Assembly: GCF_003952485.1 (NCBI RefSeq)
Contig: NZ_CP034447.1
Span: 1,116,001-1,180,000 of the forward strand
Source: Mesorhizobium sp. M1E.F.Ca.ET.045.02.1.1
GTDB taxonomy: Bacteria; Pseudomonadota; Alphaproteobacteria; Rhizobiales; Rhizobiaceae
Length of the DNA: 64,000 nt
Direction: 5' to 3'
Shown: positions 16,575 to 26,305 of the stretch, one piece after another
Position numbering within the stretch: position 1 is the first letter of the stretch
Layout: every line of letters starts with the position of its first letter
The notes under the pieces: model-generated
The model's database searches: none
What the model was told of the DNA's origin: nothing
What the model saw: the letters and a program-made list of their open reading frames with translations, nothing else
Program-made: the position numbers and the translations under genes

Positions 16575-17852
16575 TCAGGCGGAACGCGCTTCGCGGATCG
16601 AAGTCTCCAGGATATCGAGCGCCTCGGTCATCACGCCGTCCTGGATGGTGATCGGCGACAGGAAGCGGATCACATTACCGTAGACGCCGCAGGTGAGCAG
16701 GATGAGGCCCTTGTCGAGCGCCTTCAGCCTCACCGCATTGGCGAATTCGGCCGAAGGCAGGCCTTTCTTGACGTCGTTGAACTCGACCGCGTTCATGAAG
16801 CCGGGACCACGGATGTCGACGATCTCCGGCACGTCGTCGCGGATCGATTCCAGCCGCTGCTTCAGCCTGGCGCCGAGCGCGTTGGCGCGGTCGCAGAGCT
16901 TTTCCTCCTCGATGACGTCGAGCACGGCATGGGCCGCCGCCACGCCGATCGGGCTGCCGCCATAAGTGCCGCCGAGCCCGCCCGGGCCTGGTGCATCCAT
17001 GATCTCGGCGCGGCCGGTGACGGCCGACAGCGGGAAGCCGCCGGCAAGGCTCTTGGCCATGGTGGTGAGATCGGGCGCCACGTCGTGGTGCTCCATCGCA
17101 AACATCTTGCCGGTGCGGGCAAAGCCGGTCTGCACCTCGTCGGCGACGAGCAGGATGCCGTGCTGGTCGCAGATCTTGCGCAGCGCCGTCATGAAATCGC
17201 GCGGCGCCTCGTAGAAGCCGCCCTCGCCCTGCACCGGCTCGACGATGATGGCGGCGACGCGGGCCGGATCGACATCGGCCTTGAACAGCTTGTCGAGCGC
17301 CGCAAGCGAATCCGCGACCGAGACGCCATGCAGCGCGACCGGGAACGGCGCATGGAAGACATCGGCCGGCATGGCGCCGAAGCCGACCTTGTAGGGCACG
17401 ACCTTGCCGGTCAGCGCCATGCCCATGAAGGTGCGGCCATGGAAGCCGCCGGAAAAGGCGATGACCGCCTGGCGGCCGGTGGCGTTGCGGGCAATTTTTA
17501 TCGCGTTCTCAACCGCCTCGGCGCCGGTGGTGACGAAGACCGTCTTCTTGTCGAACTTGCCGGGCAGCATGCCGTTCAACCGCTCGGCGAGGCGCACATA
17601 GCTCTCATAAGGCACGACCTGGTGGCAGGTGTGGGTGAAGCGGTCGAGTTGCGCCTTGACCGCCTCGATCACCTTCGGGTGGCGGTGGCCGGTGTTGACC
17701 ACGGCGATGCCGGACGAGAAGTCGATGTAGCGGCGGCCCTCGACATCCCAGATTTCCGAATTCTCGGCGCGGTCGGCGTAGATCTGCGTCGTCATGCCGA
17801 CGCCGCGCGAGATCGACTGGTTCTTGCGTTCGGAAATGGCTGAATTTTTCAT
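16575..17852 (-). CDS. gabT: 4-aminobutyrate aminotransferase
   Basis: Class-III PLP aminotransferase converting 4-aminobutyrate and 2-oxoglutarate to succinate semialdehyde and glutamate. From the ATG at 17852 (GAGGGATGAG just upstream) it has 425 residues. Visible are TTGAEAVENAIKIAR (phosphate-binding region), the GFHGRTFM loop, LLVADEVQTGFARTGK with the PLP-contacting Asp, and the Schiff-base lysine in TMAKSLAGGFP (about K267). It stands alone on the minus strand, with no gabD adjacent. Substrate is assigned by close family resemblance; related omega-aminotransferases cannot be fully excluded. Confidence 0.92.
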   Translation of the reverse strand: MKNSAISERKNQSISRGVGMTTQIYADRAENSEIWDVEGRRYIDFSSGIAVVNTGHRHPKVIEAVKAQLDRFTHTCHQVVPYESYVRLAERLNGMLPGKFDKKTVFVTTGAEAVENAIKIARNATGRQAVIAFSGGFHGRTFMGMALTGKVVPYKVGFGAMPADVFHAPFPVALHGVSVADSLAALDKLFKADVDPARVAAIIVEPVQGEGGFYEAPRDFMTALRKICDQHGILLVADEVQTGFARTGKMFAMEHHDVAPDLTTMAKSLAGGFPLSAVTGRAEIMDAPGPGGLGGTYGGSPIGVAAAHAVLDVIEEEKLCDRANALGARLKQRLESIRDDVPEIVDIRGPGFMNAVEFNDVKKGLPSAEFANAVRLKALDKGLILLTCGVYGNVIRFLSPITIQDGVMTEALDILETSIREARSA

Positions 17853-18088
17853 CTCATCCCTCATCGGGCACACGCCCGCTCTGTTTTGATGCCGTCAAAG
17901 CCTCTTCTGGCCTTATTTCAGGTTTTCCTCAAGTCGGCACATTGGCCCAGTCGATTGGTCCTGTCTCGGCCGGAAATCGATCTTCGATCGCCAGGCGGAA
18001 ACAGTTTTCTTTTCCGGCCGATCGACTATCCTCGCTTTATCCGCGACGTGCCGTCGTCAGGGGCGGCCTTCTGCGGGCTGAGGGAACC

Positions 18089-19225
18089 ATGAGCAGGATC
18101 GCGACATCGTCCGCCTCGCCGTCTTCACCGCCCCGCCCCTTGTCTCGTCCAAACACCTTGCTGCTGTTGGCCTGCGCCGCCGCAGCGCTGCTGACGTCAG
18201 GCTGCCAGAAACAGCAGGCGGCGGAAAAGAAGCTGCCGGTGACGGTCAGCACGCAGACGGTCGCCTTTGCCGATTATGCGCCAAGAACCTCGCTCACCGG
18301 CGTGATCGCGGCCCGCACGCTCAACAATCTGTCGTTCCGCGTCGGCGGCCGCGTCGCCGAACGGCTGGTCGATGTCGGCCAGCATGTCGACCAGGGCGCG
18401 ATGCTGGCCCGCATCGATCCGCAGGAGCAGGAATCCGACCTGCGCTCGGCTCAGGCCGACCTCGACGCGGCACAGGCGCAGCTCACCCAGACCGCGGCCG
18501 CTTACCAGCGGCAGAAGACGCTGCTTTCGCAGGGTTTTACGACCAGGCGCGACTTCGACAGCGCCGACCAGACGATGAAGGTTGCGCAAGGCAGTGTCGA
18601 TGCCGCGCAAAGCGCTTTAGCCAACGCCAAGGAGAACCTCTCCTACACCGAGCTCAAGGCGGGTGCCGCCGGGGTGATCACCGCCCGACAGGTCGAGGCC
18701 GGGCAGGTGGTGCAGGCGGCTCAAACCGTCTTCACCATCGCCGAGGACGGCGACCGCGATGCCGTCTTCAACGTGCAAGAGACGCTCGTTGCCCAGACGC
18801 CTTCGTCACCCGCGGTGACGATCACGCTGCTCTCCGACCCGCAGGTCAAGGCGAGGGGCAAGGTCAGGGAAATCTCGCCGGCGGTCGATACCGCGTCGGG
18901 ATCGATCCGGGTCAAGGTCGGCATACCCGACACACCGGCAGGCATGCCGCTGGGTGCGGCCGTCATCGGCACCGTCAGCGCCAAGCCCGTGAAGGCCGTG
19001 CTGCTCCCCTGGCAGGCGCTGACGTCTAGCGCCGGCAAGCCCGCCGTCTGGATCGTCGACCCGTCGACAAAGGCGGTGGCGACGACGCCGATCGAAGTGC
19101 TGGCCTTTGATTCCGGCGTGGTCGTCGTCGACAACGGGCTCGAGGCCGGCCAGAGCGTCGTCACCGCAGGCGGGCAGTTGCTCAGCCCGGGACAGACGAT
19201 CGCGACAGCGGGAGCCGGACAATGA
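18089..19225 (+). CDS. RND efflux periplasmic adaptor, lipoprotein (first of two)
   Basis: 378 residues from the ATG at 18089, which has AGGGAA 6 nt upstream; an in-frame ATG at 17942 adds a non-signal stretch. The lipoprotein signal is LLLACAAAALLTSGC. The body is HlyD/AcrA-like: a lipoyl/barrel-sandwich segment (FRVGGRVAERLVDVGQHVDQG), a coiled-coil hairpin (DLDAAQAQLTQTAAAYQRQKTLL), and beta-barrel and membrane-proximal domains. It links the inner-membrane pump to an outer-membrane channel. It overlaps the next adaptor by four bases (ATGA). A 236-nt gap to divergent gabT holds no regulator gene. Confidence 0.92.
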   Translation: MSRIATSSASPSSPPRPLSRPNTLLLLACAAAALLTSGCQKQQAAEKKLPVTVSTQTVAFADYAPRTSLTGVIAARTLNNLSFRVGGRVAERLVDVGQHVDQGAMLARIDPQEQESDLRSAQADLDAAQAQLTQTAAAYQRQKTLLSQGFTTRRDFDSADQTMKVAQGSVDAAQSALANAKENLSYTELKAGAAGVITARQVEAGQVVQAAQTVFTIAEDGDRDAVFNVQETLVAQTPSSPAVTITLLSDPQVKARGKVREISPAVDTASGSIRVKVGIPDTPAGMPLGAAVIGTVSAKPVKAVLLPWQALTSSAGKPAVWIVDPSTKAVATTPIEVLAFDSGVVVVDNGLEAGQSVVTAGGQLLSPGQTIATAGAGQ

Positions 19226-20298
19226 GACGGTCGCCTTGCGTCGCCGCTCTCATTCTCGTCGCATCGCTTGCCGGCTGCTCGCGCTCGGAAGACAAGCCGC
19301 CCGAGATCGTCCGACCGGTGTTGTCGGTGGTCGTCGAACCGAAGTCCGTGGAGACTTTTGGTTTTGCCGGGACGGTCGAACCGCAGTACAGCGCCGACCT
19401 TTCCTTCCGCCTGCTCGGCCGCGTCGTCTCGCGCGACGTCAAGGTCGGCGACATCGTCAGCAAGGGAACGACGATCGCCGCGCTCGATCCGACGGCGCTG
19501 GAGCTTGCACTCCAGGCATCGAAAGCGGATTTGTCGAATGCCCAGGCGCAGTTCGCCAATGCCTCGGCGAGCGAGGAGCGGCAGCGCGCCCTGCTCGCCT
19601 CCGCCAACACCTCGCAGGCCGTCTATGATGCCGCGCAGCAGGCGAGGCAAGCCGCGGCAGCCGGCGTCGAGCGGGCGAATGCCGCCTTGGCCAAGTCGCG
19701 AGAGCAACTCGGCTATGCGCGGCTGTTCTCCGATTTCGACGGCGTCGTCACCGCGGTCGGCGCCGAGGTCGGCCAGACGGTTTCGCCGGGACAGACCGTC
19801 GTCACCGTGGCGCGAACCGATCCGCGCGAGGCGGTGGTCGACATTCCCGACCAGCTCACCGGCGATCTCACCGTCGGCACGCCGTTCCAGATCATCCTGC
19901 AGTCGCTGCCCTCGATCACGACCGAGGCCAAGCTGCGCGAGATCGCGCCGCAGGCCGAAGGCTCGACCCGTACCCGCCGCGTACGGTTGACGCTCACCGA
20001 TCCGCCGACGGCGTTCCGGCTGGGCTCGACGATCACGGCGACGCGCATGACCAAGGTAGCGCCGACGATCGAATTGCCGATGTCGGCGCTGCTCGAAAAA
20101 GACGGCGCCGAGAAAGTGTGGATCGTCGATCCGCAAACATCGAGCGTCAGCGCGCGCGAGATCAAGATCGCCTCGAAGAGCAGCGGCACTTTCACGGTGG
20201 CTTCGGGGCTCGAGGCCGGCATGCGCGTCGTCACGGCAGGTGTCCACAGCCTCGCCGAAGGCCAGAAGGTCAAAGTGCCCGAGGGAGGGGCCTCATGA
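19222..20298 (+). CDS. RND efflux periplasmic adaptor, lipoprotein (second of two)
   Basis: 358 residues. The lipoprotein signal is ALILVASLAGC. The order is again barrel-sandwich (FRLLGRVVSRDVKVGDIV), alpha hairpin (KADLSNAQAQFANASASEERQ), then the other half (FDGVVTAVGAEVGQTVSPG). It differs clearly from the preceding adaptor, so this is not a recent tandem duplication. Start and stop overlap its neighbours by four bases each (ATGA), implying tight translational coupling with the first adaptor and the pump, perhaps for a mixed adaptor ring. Confidence 0.92.
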   Translation: MRRSPCVAALILVASLAGCSRSEDKPPEIVRPVLSVVVEPKSVETFGFAGTVEPQYSADLSFRLLGRVVSRDVKVGDIVSKGTTIAALDPTALELALQASKADLSNAQAQFANASASEERQRALLASANTSQAVYDAAQQARQAAAAGVERANAALAKSREQLGYARLFSDFDGVVTAVGAEVGQTVSPGQTVVTVARTDPREAVVDIPDQLTGDLTVGTPFQIILQSLPSITTEAKLREIAPQAEGSTRTRRVRLTLTDPPTAFRLGSTITATRMTKVAPTIELPMSALLEKDGAEKVWIVDPQTSSVSAREIKIASKSSGTFTVASGLEAGMRVVTAGVHSLAEGQKVKVPEGGAS

Positions 20299-23200
20299 AG
20301 GGCTTCAACCTCTCCGACTGGGCGCTTAGCCACCGCTCGCTGGTGTGGTATTTCATGCTGGTCTTCGTGGTGGCCGGCATCTTCTCCTATCTCAACCTCG
20401 GACGCGAGGAAGACCCGGCCTTCACCATCAAGACGATGCTGATCCAGGCCAACTGGCCGGGCGCCTCCGTCGACGAGACGGTGCGCCAGGTGACCGACCG
20501 CATCGAAAAGAAGCTCGAGGAGTTGGACAGCCTCGACTACACCAAATCCGTCACCACCGCCGGCAAGACCGTCATCTTCGTCAACCTGAAGCCGACCACC
20601 AAGGCGCGCGATGTCGCGCCGACCTGGCTGCAGGTGCGCAACATGGTCGACGATATCTCGGCGCAGTTCCCGCAAGGCGTGCAGGGGCCGTTCTTCAACG
20701 ACCGCTTCGGCGACGTCTACGGCAACATCTACGCCTTCACCGCCGACGGGCTGACGCCGCGCCAGCTTCGCGACTATGTCGAGGATGTCCGCACCAAGAT
20801 CCTGACCGTGCCGAACGCCGGCAAGGTCGACCTCGTCGGCGCCCAGGACGAAGCGATCTATCTCGAATTCTCGAGCCGCCAGATCGCCGCGCTCGGCCTC
20901 AACCAGCAGCAGATCGTCGCCAGCCTGCAGGCGCAGAACGCCATCACGCCGTCCGGCGTCATCCAGTCGGGGCCGGAGCGCATCAGCGTGCGCGTCGGCG
21001 GCCAGTTCACCTCCGAGGAGAGCCTGCGCGCCATCAATCTGCGCGTCAACGACCGCTTCTTCCGGCTGAGCGACGTGGCGACGATCAGGCGTGGCTATGT
21101 CGATCCGCCGACGGCGCTATTCCGCTTCAACGGCCAGGACGCGATCGGGCTCGCCATCGGCATGAAGCCCAACGCCAATCTGCTCGAATTCGGCGAGGCG
21201 CTGCACGAGGAGATGCAGAAGGTGCTGGCCGATTTGCCGGTCGGCGTCGGCGTGCATCTGGTGGCCGACCAGCCGGTGATCGTCGAGGAAGCGGTGTCGG
21301 GCTTCACGCGGGCGCTGTTCGAGGCGGTAGCGATCGTGCTCGCCGTCTCCTTCATCAGCCTCGGCCTGCGCGCCGGCTTCGTCGTGGCGCTGTCGATCCC
21401 GCTGGTTTTAGCCATCACCTTCACGGTCATGGCCTATCTCGGCATCTCGCTGCAGCGCATTTCGCTGGGCGCCTTGATCATCGCGCTCGGCCTGCTGGTC
21501 GACGACGCGATGATCGCGGTGGAAATGATGGTGGCGCGGCTCGAGGTCGGCGACAATCTGCGCAAGGCGGCGACCTATGTCTATACCTCGACCGCCTTTC
21601 CGATGCTGACCGGCACGCTGGTGACGGTCGCCGGCTTCATCCCGATCGGCCTCAACTCGAGCGCGGCCGGCGAGTACACCTTCACGCTGTTCGTGGTCAT
21701 CGCCGTGTCGCTCCTGGTGTCATGGATCGTTGCGGTGCTGTTCGCACCGCTGCTCGGCGTCACCATCCTGCCGGCGACGATGAAGGCGAAGCATCATGAC
21801 CAGCCGGGGCGATTCACATCCATGTTCCGGCGCGTGCTCGTCCTCTCGGTGCGGCGCCATTGGCTGACCATCATCGCGACCGTGCTTCTCTTCGCAGCCT
21901 CCATAGCCGGCTTCGGGCTGGTGCAGCAGCAGTTCTTCCCGCCTTCCGACCGGCCGGAGCTGATCGTCGACTGGAATCTGCCGCAAAACTCGTCGATCGC
22001 CGAGACGCGCGACCAGATGCAGCGCTTCGAGCAGCGGGCGCTGGTCGGCAATCCCGACATCGACCATTTTTCGTCCTATATCGGCCAGGGCGCGGTGCGC
22101 TTCCTGCTCGCCTATGACGTGCAGCCGGCGAACCCCTATTTCGGCCAGACGGTCATCGTCACCAAGAGCATAGAGGCGCGCAACCGGGTGAAGCCGGCGC
22201 TGGAAAAGCTGCTGCGCGAGGAGTTCGTCGGCACCGATGCCTTCGTCAAGCCGCTCGAGCTCGGGCCGCCGGTCGGACGCCCCGTGCAGTACCGCGTCGG
22301 CGGTCCCGACATCCAGACCGTGCGCGAACTGGCGCAGCAATTCGCAGGCTTGATTTCGGCCAACTCGAAGCTTGGAGCACCCACCTTCGACTGGAACGAG
22401 CCGCAGCGGGTGCTGAGAGTCGGCGTGCTGCAGGACAAGGCGCGCCAGCTCGGCATCACCTCGTCCGACATCGCCAGCGCGCTGAACAGCACCGTCGGCG
22501 GCGCGACGATCACGCAGGTGCGCGACGCCACCTATCTGATCAATGTCGTGGCGCGCTCGCGCGAGGCCGACCGCAGCTCGATCTCGACGCTGCAGAACAT
22601 GCAATTGCCGACCGGCACGGGCGAGTCGATCCCTTTGGCGGCCATCGCCAACTTCCGCTACGATCTCGAGCAGCCGACGGTATGGCGGCGCAACCGCACG
22701 CCGACGATCACCGTGCGCGCCGGCATGGTCGGCGACGTGCTGCCGGCGACTGTCGTCAACGAGCTGAAGCCCTCGGTCGACGCCTTCATCGCCAAGCTGC
22801 CGCCCGGCTATTCGGTGCAGACCGCGGGCTCCGTCGAGGAAAGCGCCAACAGCCAGGGACCGATCGCCGCCGTCGTGCCGCTGATGCTGTTCATCATGGC
22901 GACCATCCTGATGGTGCAGTTGCAGAGCTTCCAGCGCCTCTTCCTGGTGGTGGCGGTGGCGCCGCTCGGCCTGATCGGCGTGGTGGCGGCGCTGGTTCCA
23001 AGCGGTGCGCCGCTCGGCTTCGTCGCCATCCTCGGCGTGCTGGCGCTGATCGGCATCCTGATCCGTAACTCGGTCATCCTGATCGTGCAGATCGAGGACC
23101 TCGTCGCCGAAGGCAAGGACCGCTGGGCGGCGGTGATCGAAGCGACCGAGCACCGCATGCGGCCGATCGCGCTGACGGCGGCGGCCGCAAGCCTGGCGCT

Positions 23201-23390
23201 GATCCCGATCGCGCGCGAGGTGTTCTGGGGGCCGATGGCCTACGCCATGATGGGCGGCATCATCGCCGGCACGGCGATAACGCTGCTGTTCCTGCCGGCG
23301 CTTTATGTGACATGGTTCAGGGTCAAGGAGCCCCCGAGGCACGTGCGGGATGGCGCTGTGGTAGACAGCGCTGCTGTTGCGGAGACGTGA
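20295..23390 (+). CDS. RND family efflux permease (AcrB/HAE-1-like)
   Basis: 1031 residues from the ATG at 20295, which overlaps the adaptor stop. Two symmetric halves each have an N-terminal membrane helix (SLVWYFMLVFVVAGIFSYL; WLTIIATVLLFAASIAGFGL), a large periplasmic porter domain and helix bundles. LIIALGLLVDDAMIAVEMM contains the paired Asp of TM4 needed for proton relay. Substrates are unknown; the HAE-1 class exports drugs, dyes and plant phenolics. No outer-membrane factor gene is adjacent, so a TolC-like channel must come from elsewhere. Confidence 0.94.
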   Translation: MKGFNLSDWALSHRSLVWYFMLVFVVAGIFSYLNLGREEDPAFTIKTMLIQANWPGASVDETVRQVTDRIEKKLEELDSLDYTKSVTTAGKTVIFVNLKPTTKARDVAPTWLQVRNMVDDISAQFPQGVQGPFFNDRFGDVYGNIYAFTADGLTPRQLRDYVEDVRTKILTVPNAGKVDLVGAQDEAIYLEFSSRQIAALGLNQQQIVASLQAQNAITPSGVIQSGPERISVRVGGQFTSEESLRAINLRVNDRFFRLSDVATIRRGYVDPPTALFRFNGQDAIGLAIGMKPNANLLEFGEALHEEMQKVLADLPVGVGVHLVADQPVIVEEAVSGFTRALFEAVAIVLAVSFISLGLRAGFVVALSIPLVLAITFTVMAYLGISLQRISLGALIIALGLLVDDAMIAVEMMVARLEVGDNLRKAATYVYTSTAFPMLTGTLVTVAGFIPIGLNSSAAGEYTFTLFVVIAVSLLVSWIVAVLFAPLLGVTILPATMKAKHHDQPGRFTSMFRRVLVLSVRRHWLTIIATVLLFAASIAGFGLVQQQFFPPSDRPELIVDWNLPQNSSIAETRDQMQRFEQRALVGNPDIDHFSSYIGQGAVRFLLAYDVQPANPYFGQTVIVTKSIEARNRVKPALEKLLREEFVGTDAFVKPLELGPPVGRPVQYRVGGPDIQTVRELAQQFAGLISANSKLGAPTFDWNEPQRVLRVGVLQDKARQLGITSSDIASALNSTVGGATITQVRDATYLINVVARSREADRSSISTLQNMQLPTGTGESIPLAAIANFRYDLEQPTVWRRNRTPTITVRAGMVGDVLPATVVNELKPSVDAFIAKLPPGYSVQTAGSVEESANSQGPIAAVVPLMLFIMATILMVQLQSFQRLFLVVAVAPLGLIGVVAALVPSGAPLGFVAILGVLALIGILIRNSVILIVQIEDLVAEGKDRWAAVIEATEHRMRPIALTAAAASLALIPIAREVFWGPMAYAMMGGIIAGTAITLLFLPALYVTWFRVKEPPRHVRDGAVVDSAAVAET

Positions 23391-23410
23391 GGTAAGTCGA
23401 GTTCCGTCAC

Positions 23411-23576
23411 ACCCCCCTCTGCCCTGCCGGGCATCTCCCCCGCAAGGGGGGAGATCAGCAGTTCTGGCGCCCTGATCTATCCTGCAGCGTTGGCGATTGG
23501 CGAAATCGACTGTGCGCTCAATCTCCCCCCTTGCGGGCCCTTGCGGGGGAGATGGCCGGCAGGCCAGAGGGGGGGT
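23411..23576. repeat. GC-rich inverted repeat pair, family D (copy 1)
   Basis: Left unit: CCCCCTCTGCCCTGCCGG followed by a hairpin based on CTCCCCC/GGGGGAG. Right unit (about 23520-23576) is its reverse complement with small changes. About 60 nt of unrelated sequence separates them. Two further pairs lie at 30582-30737 and 51524-51679. This copy lies between the converging RND pump and ABC ATPase genes, where it could end both transcripts. Confidence 0.8.
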
Positions 23577-23605
23577 GGGAAGAAACGAGGCTTCTGCGAG
23601 ACGGG

Positions 23606-24352
23606 CTACACCCGCACAAACCCCTCGCTCGCCCTGAGCAGGTTGCGCGTATAGTCCTCGCTCACCCGATGGCCGATCAGCTGGCTTGCGGTCAGCGTCT
23701 CCACCGCCTCGCCGTTCTGCATCACCATCAGCCGCTCGCACATATGGGTGATGATGGCGAGGTCGTGGCTGACCATCAGGAAGGTGAGCTTGCGCCGGCG
23801 CCGCACCTCTTCGAGCAGGTTCAGCACCTCCGCCTGCACCGAGGCGTCGAGCGCCGAGGTCGGCTCATCAAGCAAAAGGATCGAGGGTTCGAGGATCAGC
23901 GCGCGGGCAATCGCCACGCGCTGGCGCTGGCCGCCGGAGAGCTGGTGCGCGTAGCGAAAGCGGAAGCCCTTGCCGAGGCCGACCTCGTCCAGCGCGCGCT
24001 CGATGCGCTTCTCGCCGTCGGCAATGCCGTGGATCGCTAGAGGCTCCTGCAGCAGCCGGTCGACGGTCTGGCGCGGATGGAGCGAGCCGTAGGGATCCTG
24101 GAACACCATCTGCACATTACGGTAGAAGGCCTTGTCGCGTGTTTTGCCGAGCGTTTTGCCGTTGATGGTGATGGTGCCGCCGGCGACAGGAGCAAGGCCG
24201 GTGATTGCCCTCAGCAGGGTCGACTTGCCGGAGCCGCTTTCGCCGACCAGCCCGTAGGATTCGCCTTCCCTGACTTCCAGGTTAACACCTTTGAGTGCGC
24301 GAAAACGGTCGAAGACGACTTCCAGCCCTTGGACGGAAAGCGCCGCGGTCAT
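23606..24352 (-). CDS. Peptide-type ABC transporter, second ATP-binding subunit (DppF/OppF-like)
   Basis: 248 residues from the ATG at 24352, which overlaps the stop of the preceding ATPase gene; a GTG three codons upstream is less likely. Walker A is GESGSGKST, signature motif LSGGQRQRVAIARAL, Walker B ILLLDEPTSALD, switch His in MVSHDLAI. It is the last gene of a five-gene importer operon. DppF/OppF-type subunits pair with the DppD-type subunit to power import of di- or oligopeptides or related solutes. Confidence 0.93.
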   Translation of the reverse strand: MTAALSVQGLEVVFDRFRALKGVNLEVREGESYGLVGESGSGKSTLLRAITGLAPVAGGTITINGKTLGKTRDKAFYRNVQMVFQDPYGSLHPRQTVDRLLQEPLAIHGIADGEKRIERALDEVGLGKGFRFRYAHQLSGGQRQRVAIARALILEPSILLLDEPTSALDASVQAEVLNLLEEVRRRRKLTFLMVSHDLAIITHMCERLMVMQNGEAVETLTASQLIGHRVSEDYTRNLLRASEGFVRV

Positions 24353-25209
24353 GCCGCCCACTCCGGCTTGCGGTCGAGCACCGGCAGCGGATGACGCTCG
24401 AAGCCGATCCTCGGCATGCAGTTGAGCAGGCCGCGCGTATAGGGATGCCGGGCGTCGCGCAACTCGGAGGCCTTGAGCTGCTCGACCACCTTGCCGGCAT
24501 ACATGACGACGACGCGGTCACAGAAAGAGGAAACCAGGCGCAGATCGTGCGAGATGAAGATCAGCCCCATGCCGCGCTCGGCGACCAACCTGTCGAGGAT
24601 GTTCAGCACGTCGAGCTGCACGGTGACGTCGAGCGCCGAGGTCGGCTCGTCGGCGATCATCAGCTCCGGACCGGCGATCAGCATCATGGCGATCATCGCG
24701 CGCTGGCCCATGCCGCCCGAGACCTCGTGCGGGTGGAGGTCGAAGACGCGAGCCGGATCGCGGATCTGCACCGCTCGCAGCATCTCCAAAGCCCGCTCGC
24801 GCGCCTCGGCCTTGGAGACCTTCTCATGCGTGCGCAGCGTCTCGACGATCTGGCGGCCGATGGTCATCACCGGATCGAGCGAATATTTCGGATCCTGCAG
24901 GATCATGGCGATGCGGTTGCCGCGCAGCGCCCGGCGCTGGCTGGGCGACACCGAGAGCAGATCGATGCCGTCGAAGCTGAGCTTCTTCGCCGACACCTCA
25001 GCCTGCGGCGGGGTCAGGCCCATGATGGCGCGGCCGGTCTGCGACTTGCCGGAGCCGCTTTCGCCGACGATGCCCAGCCGCTCGCGCCCGAGCAAGAAGG
25101 AGACGCCGCGCACCGCCTGCACGAGGCCGGTGCGGGTCGGGAAGGTGACGCGCAGATCGTCGACTTCGAGCAGCGTTCCCTTTGGCTGTGCGTCCCGATT
25201 GCCGCTCAT
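24349..25209 (-). CDS. Peptide-type ABC transporter, first ATP-binding subunit (DppD/OppD-like)
   Basis: 286 residues: Walker A GESGSGKSQ, signature VSGGMGQRAMIAMML (a glycine-methionine variant of the usual SGGQ), Walker B LMIADEPTSALD, then ISHDLRLV, and a C-terminal extension with the one Cys (GLLNCMPRIG). Two Walker A/signature positions deviate from consensus (Q after GKS, M in SGGM). This may make it the weaker of the two ATPase sites, an inference only. It lies between the permease and the second ATPase, with four-base overlap at its 3' end. Confidence 0.92.
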   Translation of the reverse strand: MSGNRDAQPKGTLLEVDDLRVTFPTRTGLVQAVRGVSFLLGRERLGIVGESGSGKSQTGRAIMGLTPPQAEVSAKKLSFDGIDLLSVSPSQRRALRGNRIAMILQDPKYSLDPVMTIGRQIVETLRTHEKVSKAEARERALEMLRAVQIRDPARVFDLHPHEVSGGMGQRAMIAMMLIAGPELMIADEPTSALDVTVQLDVLNILDRLVAERGMGLIFISHDLRLVSSFCDRVVVMYAGKVVEQLKASELRDARHPYTRGLLNCMPRIGFERHPLPVLDRKPEWAA

Positions 25210-25219
25210 TGATCACCGC

Positions 25220-26146
25220 TCATTGGTCGCCACTCCGGGGATCGAGCGCATCGCGCAGGCCGTCGCCGAGCAGGTTGAAGCCGAGGCTGACGATGAGGAT
25301 GGCAGCACCCGGCGCGGCAGCCACCCACCACTGGTCGAGGATGAAGCGGCGGCCTGACGCGATCATCGCGCCCCATTCGGGCAGCGGGGGCTGCGCGCCG
25401 AGGCCGAGGAAGCCGAGGCCGGCGGCGGTGAGGATGATACCGGCCATGTCGAGCGTCACACGGATGATCAGCGAGGAGATGCAGAGCGGCATGATGTGGC
25501 GCAGCACGATGCGGAAGGGCGAAGCGCCCATCAGTTGCACCGCCTTGATGTAGTCGGAGTTGCGCACCGTCAGCGTCTCGGCGCGGGCTATGCGCGCGTA
25601 AGGCGGCCAGGAAGTGATGGCTATTGCCAGTACGGCGTTTTCGATGCCGGGGCCGAGCGCCGCGACGAAGGCGAGCGCCAGCACCAGCTTCGGGAAGGCG
25701 AGGAAGATGTCGGTGATGCGCATCAGGATGGCGTCGGTCCAGCCGCCTGCATAGCCGGCAACCGTGCCGACCAGAAGGCCTATGGGAGCGGCGATGACAG
25801 CAACGAGAACCACCACATAAAGCGTCCAGCGCGCGCCATAGACGATGCGCGAATAGATGTCGCGGCCGAGGTCGTCGGTGCCGAACCAATGCGCAGCGCC
25901 CGGCGGAAGCAAGCGGGCGTTCTTTAGGTCACCCACGGTCGGCGAATAGGGCGCCAGCACATCGGCAAAGGCCGCGACCGCCACCAGCGCGAGGATGATC
26001 AGCAGACCGACGAAGGCCAGCCGGTTGGCGGAAAAACGCCGCCACGCCACATAGGCGCGGCCGAGCCGTGCCTGCACACGCGAGGTCGGCCGCTCCGACA
26101 GCAACCATTCGCGGCGGGAGAGGGAGCCGGCGTCGGAGGCGGTCAT
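25220..26146 (-). CDS. Peptide-type ABC transporter permease (DppC/OppC-like)
   Basis: 308 residues from the ATG at 26146 (AAGAGG upstream). Longer in-frame readings run through repeat sequence and are rejected. The N-terminal membrane helix (LAFVGLLIILALVAVAAFA) is followed by the OppC-type HWFGTDDLGRDIYSRIVYG motif, five further membrane helices and the EAA-type loop around AETLTVRNSDYIKAVQLMGAS. It forms the channel with the DppB-like subunit. The repeat-filled spacer (26147-26342) separates it from that gene. Confidence 0.93.
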   Translation of the reverse strand: MTASDAGSLSRREWLLSERPTSRVQARLGRAYVAWRRFSANRLAFVGLLIILALVAVAAFADVLAPYSPTVGDLKNARLLPPGAAHWFGTDDLGRDIYSRIVYGARWTLYVVVLVAVIAAPIGLLVGTVAGYAGGWTDAILMRITDIFLAFPKLVLALAFVAALGPGIENAVLAIAITSWPPYARIARAETLTVRNSDYIKAVQLMGASPFRIVLRHIMPLCISSLIIRVTLDMAGIILTAAGLGFLGLGAQPPLPEWGAMIASGRRFILDQWWVAAAPGAAILIVSLGFNLLGDGLRDALDPRSGDQ

Positions 26147-26169
26147 GACGATGCCTCTTGAAGCTGTCG

Positions 26170-26305
26170 ACCCCCGCTCCGGTCTGCTTCGCAGACCACC
26201 TCTCCCCCGTTCGACGGGGGAGAGGAAAGGCGCCAAGCGCGCGACCGGCTTCTCCTCTCCCCCGGACCGGGGGAGAGTTGGCCCGAAGGGCCGGAGTGGG
26301 AGTGA
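26170..26305. repeat. GC-rich palindromic repeats, family E (copy 1), inside ABC operon
   Basis: Two strong hairpins, CTCTCCCCCGTTCGACGGGG and CTCTCCCCCGGACCGGGGGA, sit inside an outer weak inverted repeat (CCGCTCCGG against CCGGAGTGG). They lie between two co-directional permease genes. Related blocks are at 43851-44039 and 53336-53455. Such structures can protect upstream mRNA and lower expression of the downstream genes. Confidence 0.75.

Noticed and set aside
21720..23741. 673-codon minus-strand frame opposite the RND pump
   Set aside because: Mirror frame; the plus strand encodes an intact AcrB-like pump.
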